DNA of 64,000 bases. It comes from GCA-2693325 sp036343635 (GTDB lineage: Bacteria > Latescibacterota > UBA2968 > UBA8231). The stretch lies in contig JAYYVF010000017.1 in the NCBI GenBank assembly GCA_036343635.1, forward strand, positions 1-64,000. Reading direction: 5' to 3'. Below the pieces are notes generated by a model. The model had not been told where the DNA came from. It worked only from the letters and a program-made list of their open reading frames with translations, and made no database searches. This document shows, one piece after another, positions 51,570 to 61,121 of this stretch (positions are counted from its first letter, which is position 1; every line of letters begins with the position of its first letter). A program made the position numbers and the translations under genes.

Positions 51570-53573
51570 ATGAAAAAATACGTATGGGCTATGGCCTTGT
51601 TGTTCGCAACGAATTTGGACGCACAGATTGGAACCTGGAAAATAGGCGGTAGTGGCCTATCTTGGAGTGAAAATGATTCGATCACTGTCCTGATCGAAGT
51701 GGGCGATCATTTACGTCCTATTTATTTCAGCCCGAATCAAAATGCCTATGAGCATTTTTCTGGTTGGGAACCGTTGCGCATTCCACGTGAGCTTAGTTTT
51801 GTATTTGGTGAAGTACCACGGGCCTGGAAGGGTGCGCATGGTAACGAGACCACTGCCCACAATGGTACCTATCTGGTCGATGGCGACAGCACTACCTTCA
51901 ATCCGCCAGTCTCCTCTCAACCCGAAACTGTTTGGTACACCCTAGACACTGGTGTGCCTGTTCCAGCTATTCGTTTTGGGTTTTTTACGCCACCGCGAGG
52001 TTATCGCAGTGATGGCACGCCTTTTGTCCAAGATGCAGTTCCTGCTTTTGAAGTGTCGATTTCTGCTGAAGGTGAAGCCGAGTGGTTGGAAAAAACCAAC
52101 TATCAGCAGGTAGGTAATCTAATAGCCCTACAACCGGAAAATTTTTCGACTAATGTACAGATTGAATTTCCGAAACAGTACGTCCGTTTTGTGCGCTACA
52201 AGCGTCTTACCTCGCTTCTTGACTCTGGAATGGGAACATCAAATAGTACTGGGGCGGGGGTAGCTTTTGCTGGCACCATCGCTGATTTTGAAATTTTTGC
52301 AGAAGGTGTTCCACGTCGTGCGGTATATCGTTCGCGTATTTTTGATCTGGGTAAGGGGATCAATTTAGGTCGAATACATTGGTCGGCTGCTCCGATGCGG
52401 ATGATAAACGGGCAGCTGGTGGAAGTCGATAGTGAAAATGTGAAGGTGAGTGTTGAAGTGCGCTCGGGACGTGATGGAGATCCTAATGTTTATCACGAAC
52501 ACACGGACCGAGGTGGTGAAGAAGAGGTCTCGCGTGAACGATATGAACGGGTGCTACAGCCGCTTCTGCGTTCTGGGGTGGTTCGTGAACCTCGCCCAGG
52601 CATGCGGGCCTCCATCGATTATGATACGGAAAATTGGTCGTTTTGGACGTCATCATTTGAAGATTCTGGAGGAAATCTGGGGCTCAGGGGTGGTTCATAT
52701 TTGCAACTTCGTGTCACGCTACATAGTGAGGAGTTTGACACCTTGATTCGTCTTGATTCACTCTGGATCGATACATCTCCATTGCTTGCGGATCAGGTAA
52801 TTGCTGAAGTGGCACGACGTGACCAACCGAACCCAGCAAGTGGTTTCACCCAAGTTGAATTAGGTCAACCGACGGAGTTTGTGTATGATGTACAGGCTCA
52901 TTTTGTGCGCAGTGATGAAATCGGTTTTGACGCACTGAAAATAAGCACTGGCTCGCCAGTGGAATTTCGGGGTCTAGAATTGGGTGAACCACCGATCCCT
53001 GTTGAGCCTTTACTTGTTAAAGAAGGTGAAGACGAGTTGGTCGTTTATTTGCCCCAGCGAATAGAAACGGAAAACAACCTACCCCTTCGCATATTTTTTG
53101 CCTCTCAGGTCTTTGCATTAGCTTGGACTTTCGCTGGAGAGGTGATGGATATACAGACTACCAGTTTGCCGCAGCCAGTGGTGCCAGGTGACGCTGGAAA
53201 TCATATAGGCACGAGCCAATTGCGTGTGTTAGGCAGCACCGAGCACAACGGTCGCACCCTACATCAGATAGATTTTTCTAGCGATATGATCACACCTAAC
53301 GACGATGGCATCAATGATGTTCTCACGATAGAGTACACTCTTTTTCAACTAATGGAACATGTCCCAGTAGTTCTTGAGATCTATGCGTTAGATGGTCGGC
53401 TAATGACCCGTCGCGAATTGGGTTTGCAGCGTTTTGGTCCGCAGCGTACTACTTGGGATGGACGAGATGATAAAGGCTATTTGCTTGCACCCGGGATGTA
53501 TATAGTCGGTATAACGTTGATGACGGGGACTCCTCTCGAGCGTCCGTTGCGACCGATAGGAGTGGCCTATTAA
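51570..53573 (+). CDS. Discoidin-type exported protein with gliding-motility C-terminal domain, A
   Basis: 667 residues with a signal peptide (VWAMALLFATNLDA). A discoidin-like segment near residues 95-190 has LVDGDSTTFNPP and VWYTLDTG; the centre is beta-rich with no known domain, and the last 90 residues are a FlgD-Ig/gliding-motility type sorting domain (ITPNDDGINDVLTIEY, IYALDGRLMTRR, TTWDGRDDKGYLLAPGMY). Likely surface-anchored or secreted by a type IX-like route. GAGGGA precedes the ATG. The stop TAA shares one base with the ATG of the next gene, so both proteins are made together. Function unknown. Confidence 0.85.
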   Translation: MKKYVWAMALLFATNLDAQIGTWKIGGSGLSWSENDSITVLIEVGDHLRPIYFSPNQNAYEHFSGWEPLRIPRELSFVFGEVPRAWKGAHGNETTAHNGTYLVDGDSTTFNPPVSSQPETVWYTLDTGVPVPAIRFGFFTPPRGYRSDGTPFVQDAVPAFEVSISAEGEAEWLEKTNYQQVGNLIALQPENFSTNVQIEFPKQYVRFVRYKRLTSLLDSGMGTSNSTGAGVAFAGTIADFEIFAEGVPRRAVYRSRIFDLGKGINLGRIHWSAAPMRMINGQLVEVDSENVKVSVEVRSGRDGDPNVYHEHTDRGGEEEVSRERYERVLQPLLRSGVVREPRPGMRASIDYDTENWSFWTSSFEDSGGNLGLRGGSYLQLRVTLHSEEFDTLIRLDSLWIDTSPLLADQVIAEVARRDQPNPASGFTQVELGQPTEFVYDVQAHFVRSDEIGFDALKISTGSPVEFRGLELGEPPIPVEPLLVKEGEDELVVYLPQRIETENNLPLRIFFASQVFALAWTFAGEVMDIQTTSLPQPVVPGDAGNHIGTSQLRVLGSTEHNGRTLHQIDFSSDMITPNDDGINDVLTIEYTLFQLMEHVPVVLEIYALDGRLMTRRELGLQRFGPQRTTWDGRDDKGYLLAPGMYIVGITLMTGTPLERPLRPIGVAY

Positions 53574-55921
53574 TGGTGTGGAAATGGAACATAGCCCTTC
53601 TGTTTTTGTGTGAGATCATAGTGGCTGAACAGCTTAGCTTCGACAGTGAATCTTCTTGGCGTAGTTGGGAGATGCCCTCAGATTTGATTCTCTTTGATGA
53701 AGGGGGTACGTTGAGTCTTCGGCGAATTAATAAGGAGATAAATGCTGCTGCTAACGCCCATCAATTTCAACATGTGTCTCAGGAACGTGACCAGGTCAGA
53801 GGCGGGATCTGGTTAGCTAAGACTAATTCACAAACTGCGTCTAAAATTATTGATGGCGATCCTGAAACTTTCTGGCAGCCAGATCAGAATGATGCATTAG
53901 ATCAATGGTCTGTGCAGGTCGATCTGGGGAGACCTGTACTGGCACGTCAGATCCGCCTTCGCTTTCCAAATCGCAAAGGAGCGCGACCACTCAGGCAGTT
54001 CAGCGTCTTTGTTTCTTCGGGATCGCGAACTGATGCACTAAAAGATGTTTTTAAATTTGAGGCCGTCTACCGTACTTTTAAACCAAATACAAGTAACGAA
54101 GTGGTCATACCATTAGAGTATATCGGTATAGATAGTACCTATGTAATTGATGCTCAACTTGATATTGATATTGAACACGAAAAACTATACCGCGTAATTC
54201 AATATCTCATAATAGAAATTGATGAAAAGAGTACCGATGCGGCTCTGGCCGAAATCGAGGTGCTGGCGGTGGGAGATAATGTGAGTCTCGGTACTGCAGG
54301 CCGCGGTGGTGGATTTTTAGAAGGTGGTCGCACGACTGGTGCAGCGCTTATGTTTGACGGAAATATGGATACCTTCGCGTTGTTGACCAGCGCAGACGGA
54401 GGTTGGTTAGACGCGGGGGTTTGGTGGCGCATTGATCTTGGTGCAGTGTTTTTTCTGGATGAAATTTTTATCTATCAGAGCCAGCTTGGTGAAGGATTGC
54501 GTGGTCAGGCCCAGGGAGGAAATCCATCGGCAGCGGGTGGTAATTTTTTAATTTCGGACGGTCGTCCGGCCTCTAATTCTAGTCTACCCGTACCCGAGCG
54601 TGTGGATTACGATGTACTGATCGAGGATCGCTGTCGTCCTCAGTGTGCCGGGCAAATTTTCCGACAAAGGTATATGTTCACTCCACGAAAAGTCCGCTAC
54701 CTTTTGTGGCACGAAATAGACGAACTCGGAGGTGGTACGGGTTGGGGGCTTGAGACTATGCTGTTTGCTGAGGGATATCCGGCACAGGTACAGATGCGTT
54801 CAGATTTTATTGATTTGGCCGCTACGAACGGTGATGGTCGACCACGTGTAATAAAACAGTTAGAATGGTCTGCCCATACGCCGCCAGGAACTAAGATCCA
54901 GTTGCGCTCTCGTTCGGGGAAATCGCTTCGTAAAGTCTATACCTTTTACGACCGCAAGGGTGATGCTATTACTGAAAAAAAATGGAATAGCGCTCCCAAA
55001 GTCTTGCGAGGTAGGGTCGATACGAGTTTGGTAACTGGAGATGACTGGGACAATTGGAGCAATGTCTACCAATTTTCGGGCGAGATTTTTAAATCTAAGA
55101 GTCCGCGCCGTTACCTGCAGTTAGAACTGATTTTATCCAGTGATGATCCACAGGAAACAGCGGAACTTCATTCGGTCTCTGTCGAATTTGAGGAGGCGAT
55201 ATTTCAGCAGGTACGCGGTGAAATTTGGCCGCGCAGAGCGAATCCTAATGAAATGACCGCTTTCACTTACACGTTATGGACGGAAGGTGATTTATTCGAT
55301 AGTGGTTTTGATGTGTTGCGACTTGCTGTGCCAGGTGAAATAGGCGGTGAAATCAGTGTGCATTTGGGCGAGAAAGAAGTACCGTTTGCAGAAGTGATTG
55401 ATACAAGCGATTCACTCTATTTTTTTTTCCCCGAGCGAGTGAAGGCTGATACGGTAAAGATACAATTTGGCGCGCGATTGTTGGAGTATGCTGCGCTTTT
55501 TAGTGTGGATGTAGGAGTGACTGATCGACCTGGTATCTGGCAGCCGGTGGAACCTATCGCTCGTCGTGCCAATATAGTCACCCTACCGGATTTGCCTGGT
55601 CAAGGGCAATTGGTAGGCGATTTGAAAGTCCGCCCACCTGTATTGAGTCCAAACGGTGACGGTATCAACGAACGGGCTCAGATTAGTTTTGTTGTTTTTA
55701 AAGCCACAGAGCGTGTTCCAGATGTAACGATTCGGGATCTTGATGGACAGGACGTGGTGGTACTAACGGCTGAACGTCGTGGGATCGACGAGCTCTTTTT
55801 TTGGGACGGACGTGATGCCCACGGGACGTTAGTAGGTCCAGGAATTTATATCTGTGATATTGATCTGGGCACAAAGGACTCTGGAGGCAGAGTGTTACGC
55901 ACAATCGGCGTTACTTACTGA
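53573..55921 (+). CDS. Discoidin-type exported protein with gliding-motility C-terminal domain, B
   Basis: 782 residues, translationally coupled to the preceding gene. A short signal (ALLFLCEIIVAEQ) is followed by two F5/8 type C-like modules (IIDGDPETFWQPDQ with VQVDLGR; LMFDGNMDTFALL with WWRIDLGAVFFLDE), a beta-rich middle, and a FlgD-like sorting domain (LSPNGDGINERAQI, DLDGQDVVVL, WDGRDAHGTLVGPGIYICDI). It is the homologue of the truncated protein at 1-848. Its discoidin modules may bind glycans or sulfated polysaccharide outside the cell, which is inference. Confidence 0.86.
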   Translation: MVWKWNIALLFLCEIIVAEQLSFDSESSWRSWEMPSDLILFDEGGTLSLRRINKEINAAANAHQFQHVSQERDQVRGGIWLAKTNSQTASKIIDGDPETFWQPDQNDALDQWSVQVDLGRPVLARQIRLRFPNRKGARPLRQFSVFVSSGSRTDALKDVFKFEAVYRTFKPNTSNEVVIPLEYIGIDSTYVIDAQLDIDIEHEKLYRVIQYLIIEIDEKSTDAALAEIEVLAVGDNVSLGTAGRGGGFLEGGRTTGAALMFDGNMDTFALLTSADGGWLDAGVWWRIDLGAVFFLDEIFIYQSQLGEGLRGQAQGGNPSAAGGNFLISDGRPASNSSLPVPERVDYDVLIEDRCRPQCAGQIFRQRYMFTPRKVRYLLWHEIDELGGGTGWGLETMLFAEGYPAQVQMRSDFIDLAATNGDGRPRVIKQLEWSAHTPPGTKIQLRSRSGKSLRKVYTFYDRKGDAITEKKWNSAPKVLRGRVDTSLVTGDDWDNWSNVYQFSGEIFKSKSPRRYLQLELILSSDDPQETAELHSVSVEFEEAIFQQVRGEIWPRRANPNEMTAFTYTLWTEGDLFDSGFDVLRLAVPGEIGGEISVHLGEKEVPFAEVIDTSDSLYFFFPERVKADTVKIQFGARLLEYAALFSVDVGVTDRPGIWQPVEPIARRANIVTLPDLPGQGQLVGDLKVRPPVLSPNGDGINERAQISFVVFKATERVPDVTIRDLDGQDVVVLTAERRGIDELFFWDGRDAHGTLVGPGIYICDIDLGTKDSGGRVLRTIGVTY

Positions 55922-56018
55922 TACACAAGGCGATGTGATGCGGGTAATTTCAACTTTATTGCTATTGAGTTAAGAAAAATATAGATTTTTTCGTGTGCTC
56001 ATAAATCAGGAGCTACTA

Positions 56019-57005
56019 ATGTCGCGTACGAGTCTCGCTTTGATTGGTTGTGGTGGTATGGGACAAAGCCATCTAAGCCGTTTTTTTTCCCTCGCAGATC
56101 GTTTGGAAGTGAAAAATGTTGTTGATGTAGATATTGAAACTGCCAACCGTGTAGCTGCATTAGTGCCCGGTGCCAAGCCGGCATCTGACTATCGTTCGGT
56201 CCTGAGTCAGGTCGATGCTGTACTGATAGCTCTTCCACACCATCTTCACCATTCGGTGGCTTTAGAGTGTTTGCAGTGTGATAAACACGTTCTACTGGAA
56301 AAGCCAATGGCCAATACTGAAAAGCAATGTGAAGAATTAATAGAAACGGCTTTAAGCAAACAGCGTGTTTTAATGATTGCTTATTGTATGCGCTATCACC
56401 CACTAGTATTAGCGCTAAAGCAGGCTGTAGATCAAAAATTGGCCGGCGATCTTTTTCAGCTTTCTATATGGACCGAACAGCACACACAAGCTCCTCCCGA
56501 ATCGTGGATGTGTCGTGAAGAGACGCTTGGTGGTGGTCAGCTATTTAGTCATGGATGTCATTATGTTGATCTTCTTCTGTGGTTTTTGGGGTGGCCAAAA
56601 CGAGGGATCCATATGGGCACTAATCGTGGAACGCCTTGGATGGAGCGAGAAGGAACAAGTAATGTTTGTTTGGAATTTGAAGATGGTCGACTAGGTTATC
56701 ATTTTGGCACATGGGGAGCTCGTGGTTCAAAACTTGGATATTCTTTTCATGCCCATTGCGACGGTGGTCTTCTTGAAGCCGACTTCTCGGGAAAGAAACT
56801 TATTCTTCATAAAGGAAAGCACCAAGAAGTTATTACTGAGCTAAGTGAATCAAGCAAACATACAGAATATGAAATGGCTCATTTCCTTGACTGTATAGAA
56901 AAAGACCAGACTCCCCTAACTGACGGAACTATAGCGTTGCAGAGTCTACGCGTCATCTGGGAACTCTATAAAGCAGAAGATAACAGGGATTGGGCCCAGT
57001 TTTAG
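56019..57005 (+). CDS. Gfo/Idh/MocA-family oxidoreductase
   Basis: 328 residues from ATG 56019 (AGGAGC upstream); a GTG at 55995 only lengthens it. NAD-binding ALIGCGGMGQSHLSRF, the EKP motif VLLEKPMANT, and HGCHYVDLLLWFLGWP in the C-terminal barrel are all standard. A sugar or cyclitol dehydrogenase is likely. It is 97 bp downstream of the discoidin-type pair, with a VOC-family gene 84 bp further on. Confidence 0.92.
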   Translation: MSRTSLALIGCGGMGQSHLSRFFSLADRLEVKNVVDVDIETANRVAALVPGAKPASDYRSVLSQVDAVLIALPHHLHHSVALECLQCDKHVLLEKPMANTEKQCEELIETALSKQRVLMIAYCMRYHPLVLALKQAVDQKLAGDLFQLSIWTEQHTQAPPESWMCREETLGGGQLFSHGCHYVDLLLWFLGWPKRGIHMGTNRGTPWMEREGTSNVCLEFEDGRLGYHFGTWGARGSKLGYSFHAHCDGGLLEADFSGKKLILHKGKHQEVITELSESSKHTEYEMAHFLDCIEKDQTPLTDGTIALQSLRVIWELYKAEDNRDWAQF

Positions 57006-57089
57006 GTTTTGACTACAGGTCAAAACCTAAAGAGATATTTCAAAATTGCAGTATGAAGATTTTACCACTTTAATGTGAGGAGGTACCTG

Positions 57090-57500
57090 GTGGCTTTATT
57101 GCGTCATTTGGCTTTAAGGTGTCGTGATGTTGAAGTGTCGCGACGTTTCTATGAAGAGGCGATAGGCTTTCGCTTTATTGATTACCGCTCTCCAAACGGT
57201 GATGGCAGTTTGGATCTGACGGATGGGACTTTGAACATTACCCTATTGCCTTACAAAGGGACTCGACCGGCCTTTGAGGAAGGGGACGAATATATTCATT
57301 TTGGGATTTATGTGGACGACCTTAAAGGGGCTTGGTATCGTCTTAAAGCTTCGGGAGCATCCGGGATCAAAACGGTTAAGAGCCGAAGTGATATTGATCG
57401 AGATGCTCCGCCCGAGATAGCCTTTAAGGTAACAGATCCAGATGGCAATATCATTGATGTGACAGGTGATTCAAATGAGTGGCGTGGAGTTGCACTATAA
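57090..57500 (+). CDS. VOC-family protein (glyoxalase/dioxygenase superfamily)
   Basis: 136 residues from GTG 57090, chosen because GGAGG lies seven bases upstream; the frame opens at 57075. One vicinal-oxygen-chelate domain: LRHLALRCRDVEVSRRFYEEAIGF, IHFGIYVDDL and FKVTDPDGNIIDVTG. Metal-binding candidates are His near the start, His at IHFG and Asp/Glu late. Substrate unknown. It probably shares a transcript with the Gfo/Idh gene. Confidence 0.85.
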   Translation: MALLRHLALRCRDVEVSRRFYEEAIGFRFIDYRSPNGDGSLDLTDGTLNITLLPYKGTRPAFEEGDEYIHFGIYVDDLKGAWYRLKASGASGIKTVKSRSDIDRDAPPEIAFKVTDPDGNIIDVTGDSNEWRGVAL

Positions 57501-57562
57501 ACAGAGTAGACATTAACCGGATTCTTTTTGGACTGGGAGGGTGCAACGAAATTGTTTTGAAA

Positions 57563-58099
57563 TCAATCTTCTTTGAATACCTGCCAAGGTCTTGGATAGT
57601 CGATCAATCCTTTCACGTTACCTAAGATATCATTTTCGAGCTGCAGGACCATGTCATGACTGGATCTAAAAATGGTATGAAGATGGGTACGGTCGATCGG
57701 AATGAAGCCAAAGCGAGGGTAATATTGGAGACTGCCTTGAACGACCACTATCTTGTAACCCTGATCAACGCATTTCTTGATTCCTCTCTGAACCATTTTA
57801 GAACCGATTCCCTGTTTCTGATACTTGCGGTAGACACATAGAGGTCCAAGAGCACATACGGAAATATCAGGATGATCTTCGAGTTGTATTGTGCTAAAGA
57901 ATATGTGCCCAACTACAGTTCCGTTCAGTTCGGCAACGAGTGAGATGGTTGGTCTATGCCCTGGTTCCTCACGGAGCTGCTCAACAAGTGTTGCTTCCTC
58001 TTCACCGGAGCCAAAGGTTTCATGAAAAACCTCCACAATAAGGTTATGAATAGCATCGTAGTCAGAAAGTATCTCCGCCCGAATGGATATTTCACACAT
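57563..58099 (-). CDS. GNAT-family N-acetyltransferase
   Basis: 178 residues of YhbS-like GNAT type. The acetyl-CoA loop is CALGPLCVYRKYQKQGIGSKMV and the C-terminal strand has VVVQGSLQYYPRFGFIP. Acceptor unknown. It is 23 bp downstream of the TonB receptor gene's... start-distal partner on the same strand: it begins at 58099, just after the receptor stop at 58123, so it may be transcribed with the metal-uptake genes. Confidence 0.9.
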   Translation of the reverse strand: MCEISIRAEILSDYDAIHNLIVEVFHETFGSGEEEATLVEQLREEPGHRPTISLVAELNGTVVGHIFFSTIQLEDHPDISVCALGPLCVYRKYQKQGIGSKMVQRGIKKCVDQGYKIVVVQGSLQYYPRFGFIPIDRTHLHTIFRSSHDMVLQLENDILGNVKGLIDYPRPWQVFKED

Positions 58100-58122
58100 T
58101 CTATTATTCTCAATTTTAGCTA

Positions 58123-60336
58123 TTAAAAGTAGAGCTGATACAACAGACGTATGTTTCGTCCTGGTTCCGGCATGACTGATCTGATGCGATTTAAATGATT
58201 TCGATAAAGGATGTTGTTGATATTATCTACAGACAATACAAGGGTATTCAACATCTTATGTTTGAATCGACTATATTCGACAGTAACGTCGGACACTAAG
58301 TATCCTTCGGTAGGATCCTCAAATATACCATTACGCCTCTGTGCCGAAGCCCCACGGGAAGTGAACCGCATCTGCAAAGTTTCATTGGACCATTTAAAGC
58401 CGGTTTGCCAGAGCAAAGGGGGTATTTGAGGTATCGCTTGTTTTGGATTTGAAAGGAATGTCCCATTCACGTAACTGGCAGTAGCAAAAAATTTAAAATT
58501 ATTATTAATAGGGATCAAAAAATTTCCTTCTGCTCCTCGGAAACGTGCGTTTTGGCCACGTACCTGATAAAGTGGTAAGTCAGCACGCCGCAGACTCATT
58601 GATCCGGTATTTTCAGCGTATAAAAAATTACGATAACGGTTTTCAAATATTGCCAGTTGTAGCTTTAATTTGGGTCCATCCCAAGTAGTGGCGACTTCAA
58701 TCCCCAGGCCCTTTTCAAGGTCCAAGTCAGTATTACCTACTTCATAAGAATATGCAGCTAAATGAGGTCCTGAAGAAAATAATTCTTCCACAGTAGGAGC
58801 ACGAAATGATCGCATCAAAGTGAAGGTTATACCCCATTTATTTACAGGTTGGTGTTGCAAAGACGCTCCTCCTGAAAAACCGCGGAACAGTCTTTTTCTT
58901 GTTTGACCAATAGTTGAGGAGGTGCGATTTAGCTTTGGCACAATGTTTCGTATGTCCCAACGCAGTGAAGATGCGAGTTCCCATTTTTTGAATTTCCAAT
59001 TTCGAATCGAGTAGATAGCTCCTCCATACTCGCGAGTTTCGGGAGTATTACTAAAACCACCCGATGCGTAATCTCGGTATTCATAGCTCAAGCCATCTTC
59101 TCCATCTTTTCTAGGAGACCTAAACCCACCGCTGTGAGTAATTACGCCAAACTCAGTTCCCAATATCCCTGAAGATTCGTATTCAGCATGGTAATATCTC
59201 GTGATTGAATGGGACCAGTTTAGTCTTTTGTGATTAAGACCTAAAATGATGAGCGGTGTATCTAATTCGAATTCTATTCGTTTCCTTTCTAATTCGATGT
59301 TTACCCCTTTCGGGTGGCCGCCTATGGGATCTGGTGCGATACCGTATGTCGAGCTGTAAAGACTTAGAGCTGTTCCAAACCTATCCTTTCCATCAATCCT
59401 TCCGATTCCAAAACCATAATTGTTTCGCTGTGATTCGGTATTTACAAGGAGGCCAATCGGAGTGTCCGTGTCATTATCTTTTCTACCCATTAGATTTGTG
59501 TTAAATGTAAATTCTCCAACGACACCTTCTATTTGAGTGTTGTATGCCCAACCTGAGGAGGCTGTAGCGCTGGAAAATACTATATTGCGAGTCCAGCGAT
59601 TCGGTCGGGAATTTGCAATTAAGTTTTTTTCTGAATTTACGATTCCAGCTAATGCGTTACTTCCATAACGAACAGTTTCGGGACCTCGAATTAGGGCGAT
59701 GGTCTCAGATGTCATGGGTTCGATGACCGTTGCGTGGTCTGGAGAAGAGGCAGATAAATCGCCCGTACTTTGACCGTCCTCCAACACAAGAAGCCTTGCG
59801 TCACCCATCCCTCTTACTACTGGCCTAGATGTTCCCGGTCCCGTGGAACGCTTAGAAAATCCTGCTTGATTGCTTAGTGTTTCAGCTAAAGTATTTTTTA
59901 ATCGACTACGCAGTTGGGATGTATTCAAATTGATTGATGCTTTTGATGAAATTCTATCAATGTTTTTTTCTACGACTATTGTTTCGGACAAAGTGGCTAC
60001 ACGAGGATGCATGAAAATTTCAACTTCAGGAATTTTGTCGTTTATAAGTAGAGTGTCTCTAAAATTTTCGTAGCCAATATGCGTAGCTGTTAAAACGTAA
60101 ACTCGGGGATTTAATGAAGAGAATCCAAAAGATCCGTCGGATTTAGAAACACTTACAAGTTGTGAATCCTGCAGGCTAACGAGAGCGCCAATAATTGGCG
60201 CTCTCGTCTGATGTTGTAAAACTCTGCCTTGGAGATCTATTGATGAAGCATTTGTCGAGAGACTAATCGACATGGATCCTGCAATTAATATGCGCTTCGA
60301 AAATAGAACAATAACGGAAATTTTTTTAATCGTCAT
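58123..60336 (-). CDS. TonB-dependent receptor, ZnuD-like
   Basis: About 737 residues from ATG 60336; the frame runs to 60468 but that start would lie deep in the upstream gene, while ATG 60336 overlaps its stop by 11 bp. Signal (KKISVIVLFSKRILIAG), carboxypeptidase-regulatory-like domain (LQGRVLQHQTRAPIIGALVS), plug with SRPVVRGMGDARLLVLEDGQ, STGDLSASSPDHATVIEPM and LIRGPETVRYGSNALAGIVN, then a beta barrel ending in Phe (LLYQLYF). The plug motifs closely resemble ZnuD zinc receptors. Coupling to a His-rich lipoprotein gene supports zinc, though other metals are possible. Confidence 0.88.
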   Translation of the reverse strand: MTIKKISVIVLFSKRILIAGSMSISLSTNASSIDLQGRVLQHQTRAPIIGALVSLQDSQLVSVSKSDGSFGFSSLNPRVYVLTATHIGYENFRDTLLINDKIPEVEIFMHPRVATLSETIVVEKNIDRISSKASINLNTSQLRSRLKNTLAETLSNQAGFSKRSTGPGTSRPVVRGMGDARLLVLEDGQSTGDLSASSPDHATVIEPMTSETIALIRGPETVRYGSNALAGIVNSEKNLIANSRPNRWTRNIVFSSATASSGWAYNTQIEGVVGEFTFNTNLMGRKDNDTDTPIGLLVNTESQRNNYGFGIGRIDGKDRFGTALSLYSSTYGIAPDPIGGHPKGVNIELERKRIEFELDTPLIILGLNHKRLNWSHSITRYYHAEYESSGILGTEFGVITHSGGFRSPRKDGEDGLSYEYRDYASGGFSNTPETREYGGAIYSIRNWKFKKWELASSLRWDIRNIVPKLNRTSSTIGQTRKRLFRGFSGGASLQHQPVNKWGITFTLMRSFRAPTVEELFSSGPHLAAYSYEVGNTDLDLEKGLGIEVATTWDGPKLKLQLAIFENRYRNFLYAENTGSMSLRRADLPLYQVRGQNARFRGAEGNFLIPINNNFKFFATASYVNGTFLSNPKQAIPQIPPLLWQTGFKWSNETLQMRFTSRGASAQRRNGIFEDPTEGYLVSDVTVEYSRFKHKMLNTLVLSVDNINNILYRNHLNRIRSVMPEPGRNIRLLYQLYF

Positions 60337-60853
60337 GATCATGCGAGTCATGATCCTCGTCATGAGCGTCTTGGCCGGGGCCATCTTCAACGACGTGTAC
60401 GGGTAATGGACTGGAGACAAAGTCAGCATGATCTCCATGCAAAAGCTGGATAGTAAGGGTTGTTTCACCTTCGCTCAATCCGACTACGTGGAATGACCAA
60501 GCTCCATCTTCGGCGTGAGCTTCGATTTCCGCTACGCTGTCGTTGGCTAACTGCATCGATAGTTTCAAATCATCATCCGGAGTAAATGTCTGTCCATCTT
60601 CGGACAAGAATCGTACCGTAAGTAGAGATGTTTCTTTCTCGTGTCCGACTTCTATTTCTCCCGTTATCACACCTTTTTCTAAGCGGACAACCTCAGTTCC
60701 GCTATTATAAATTACTAGACCGAATGCTTCGGCATGGTCTTGGTCGGCGGTTCCGTCTACCGGGTTGTCTGAGTTGCATCCAGTTGTGGCGAATACCATA
60801 GGAAGGAAGCATAGGCACGAAACAGCCGTTTGAATTCTTTTTTTAGTTATCAT
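60326..60853 (-). CDS. His/Asp-rich lipoprotein, likely metal-binding
   Basis: 175 residues. The signal ends at TTGC (Cys26), an acceptable lipobox. The central domain (GLVIYNSGTEVVRLEKG; LLTVRFLSEDGQTFTPDDD) is beta-rich. The C-terminal tail is a His/Asp cluster (QDAHDEDHDSHDHDD), suited to zinc or other divalent metals. AGGG precedes the ATG. Its stop overlaps the receptor start by 11 bp, so the two proteins are coupled; it may capture metal at the membrane and pass it to the receptor or store it. Family not identified. Confidence 0.82.
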   Translation of the reverse strand: MITKKRIQTAVSCLCFLPMVFATTGCNSDNPVDGTADQDHAEAFGLVIYNSGTEVVRLEKGVITGEIEVGHEKETSLLTVRFLSEDGQTFTPDDDLKLSMQLANDSVAEIEAHAEDGAWSFHVVGLSEGETTLTIQLLHGDHADFVSSPLPVHVVEDGPGQDAHDEDHDSHDHDD

Positions 60854-60900
60854 TGTAACCCTATATTTTAAATTTTTGTTGAAAAGCTATTTTAGTTTAC

Positions 60901-61085
60901 CATAGGCAACGCTGAAAACTTGTTGCCTATGCTTATTACCTTTTTTTCAAAGATGACAGACGCATTATGTCGCATCGATTTCCACAGTTATGTAGTGGAT
61001 TTCTGGTAGCTATGTATTACCGTAATCCACTACATAACTTCGCACATGAATACGCAAAAAGATCCTGAAGAATTCATGTGCGAAG
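60901..61085. repeat. Three consecutive perfect inverted repeats
   Basis: CATAGGCAAC (60901-60910 with 60922-60931, 11-nt loop), then a 16-bp stem starting AGTTATGTAGTGGATT (60986-61001 with 61024-61039, 22-nt loop), then a 14-bp stem starting CTTCGCACATGAAT (61038-61051 with 61072-61085, 20-nt loop). They fill the gap between the His-rich lipoprotein gene and the small CxxC membrane protein gene. Stems 2 and 3 overlap by two bases. They may be terminators, an attenuator or a regulator-binding array. Confidence 0.65.
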
Positions 61086-61121
61086 GTCTTCATCTTTTCG
61101 ACGATCCGAACTATCTATGGT

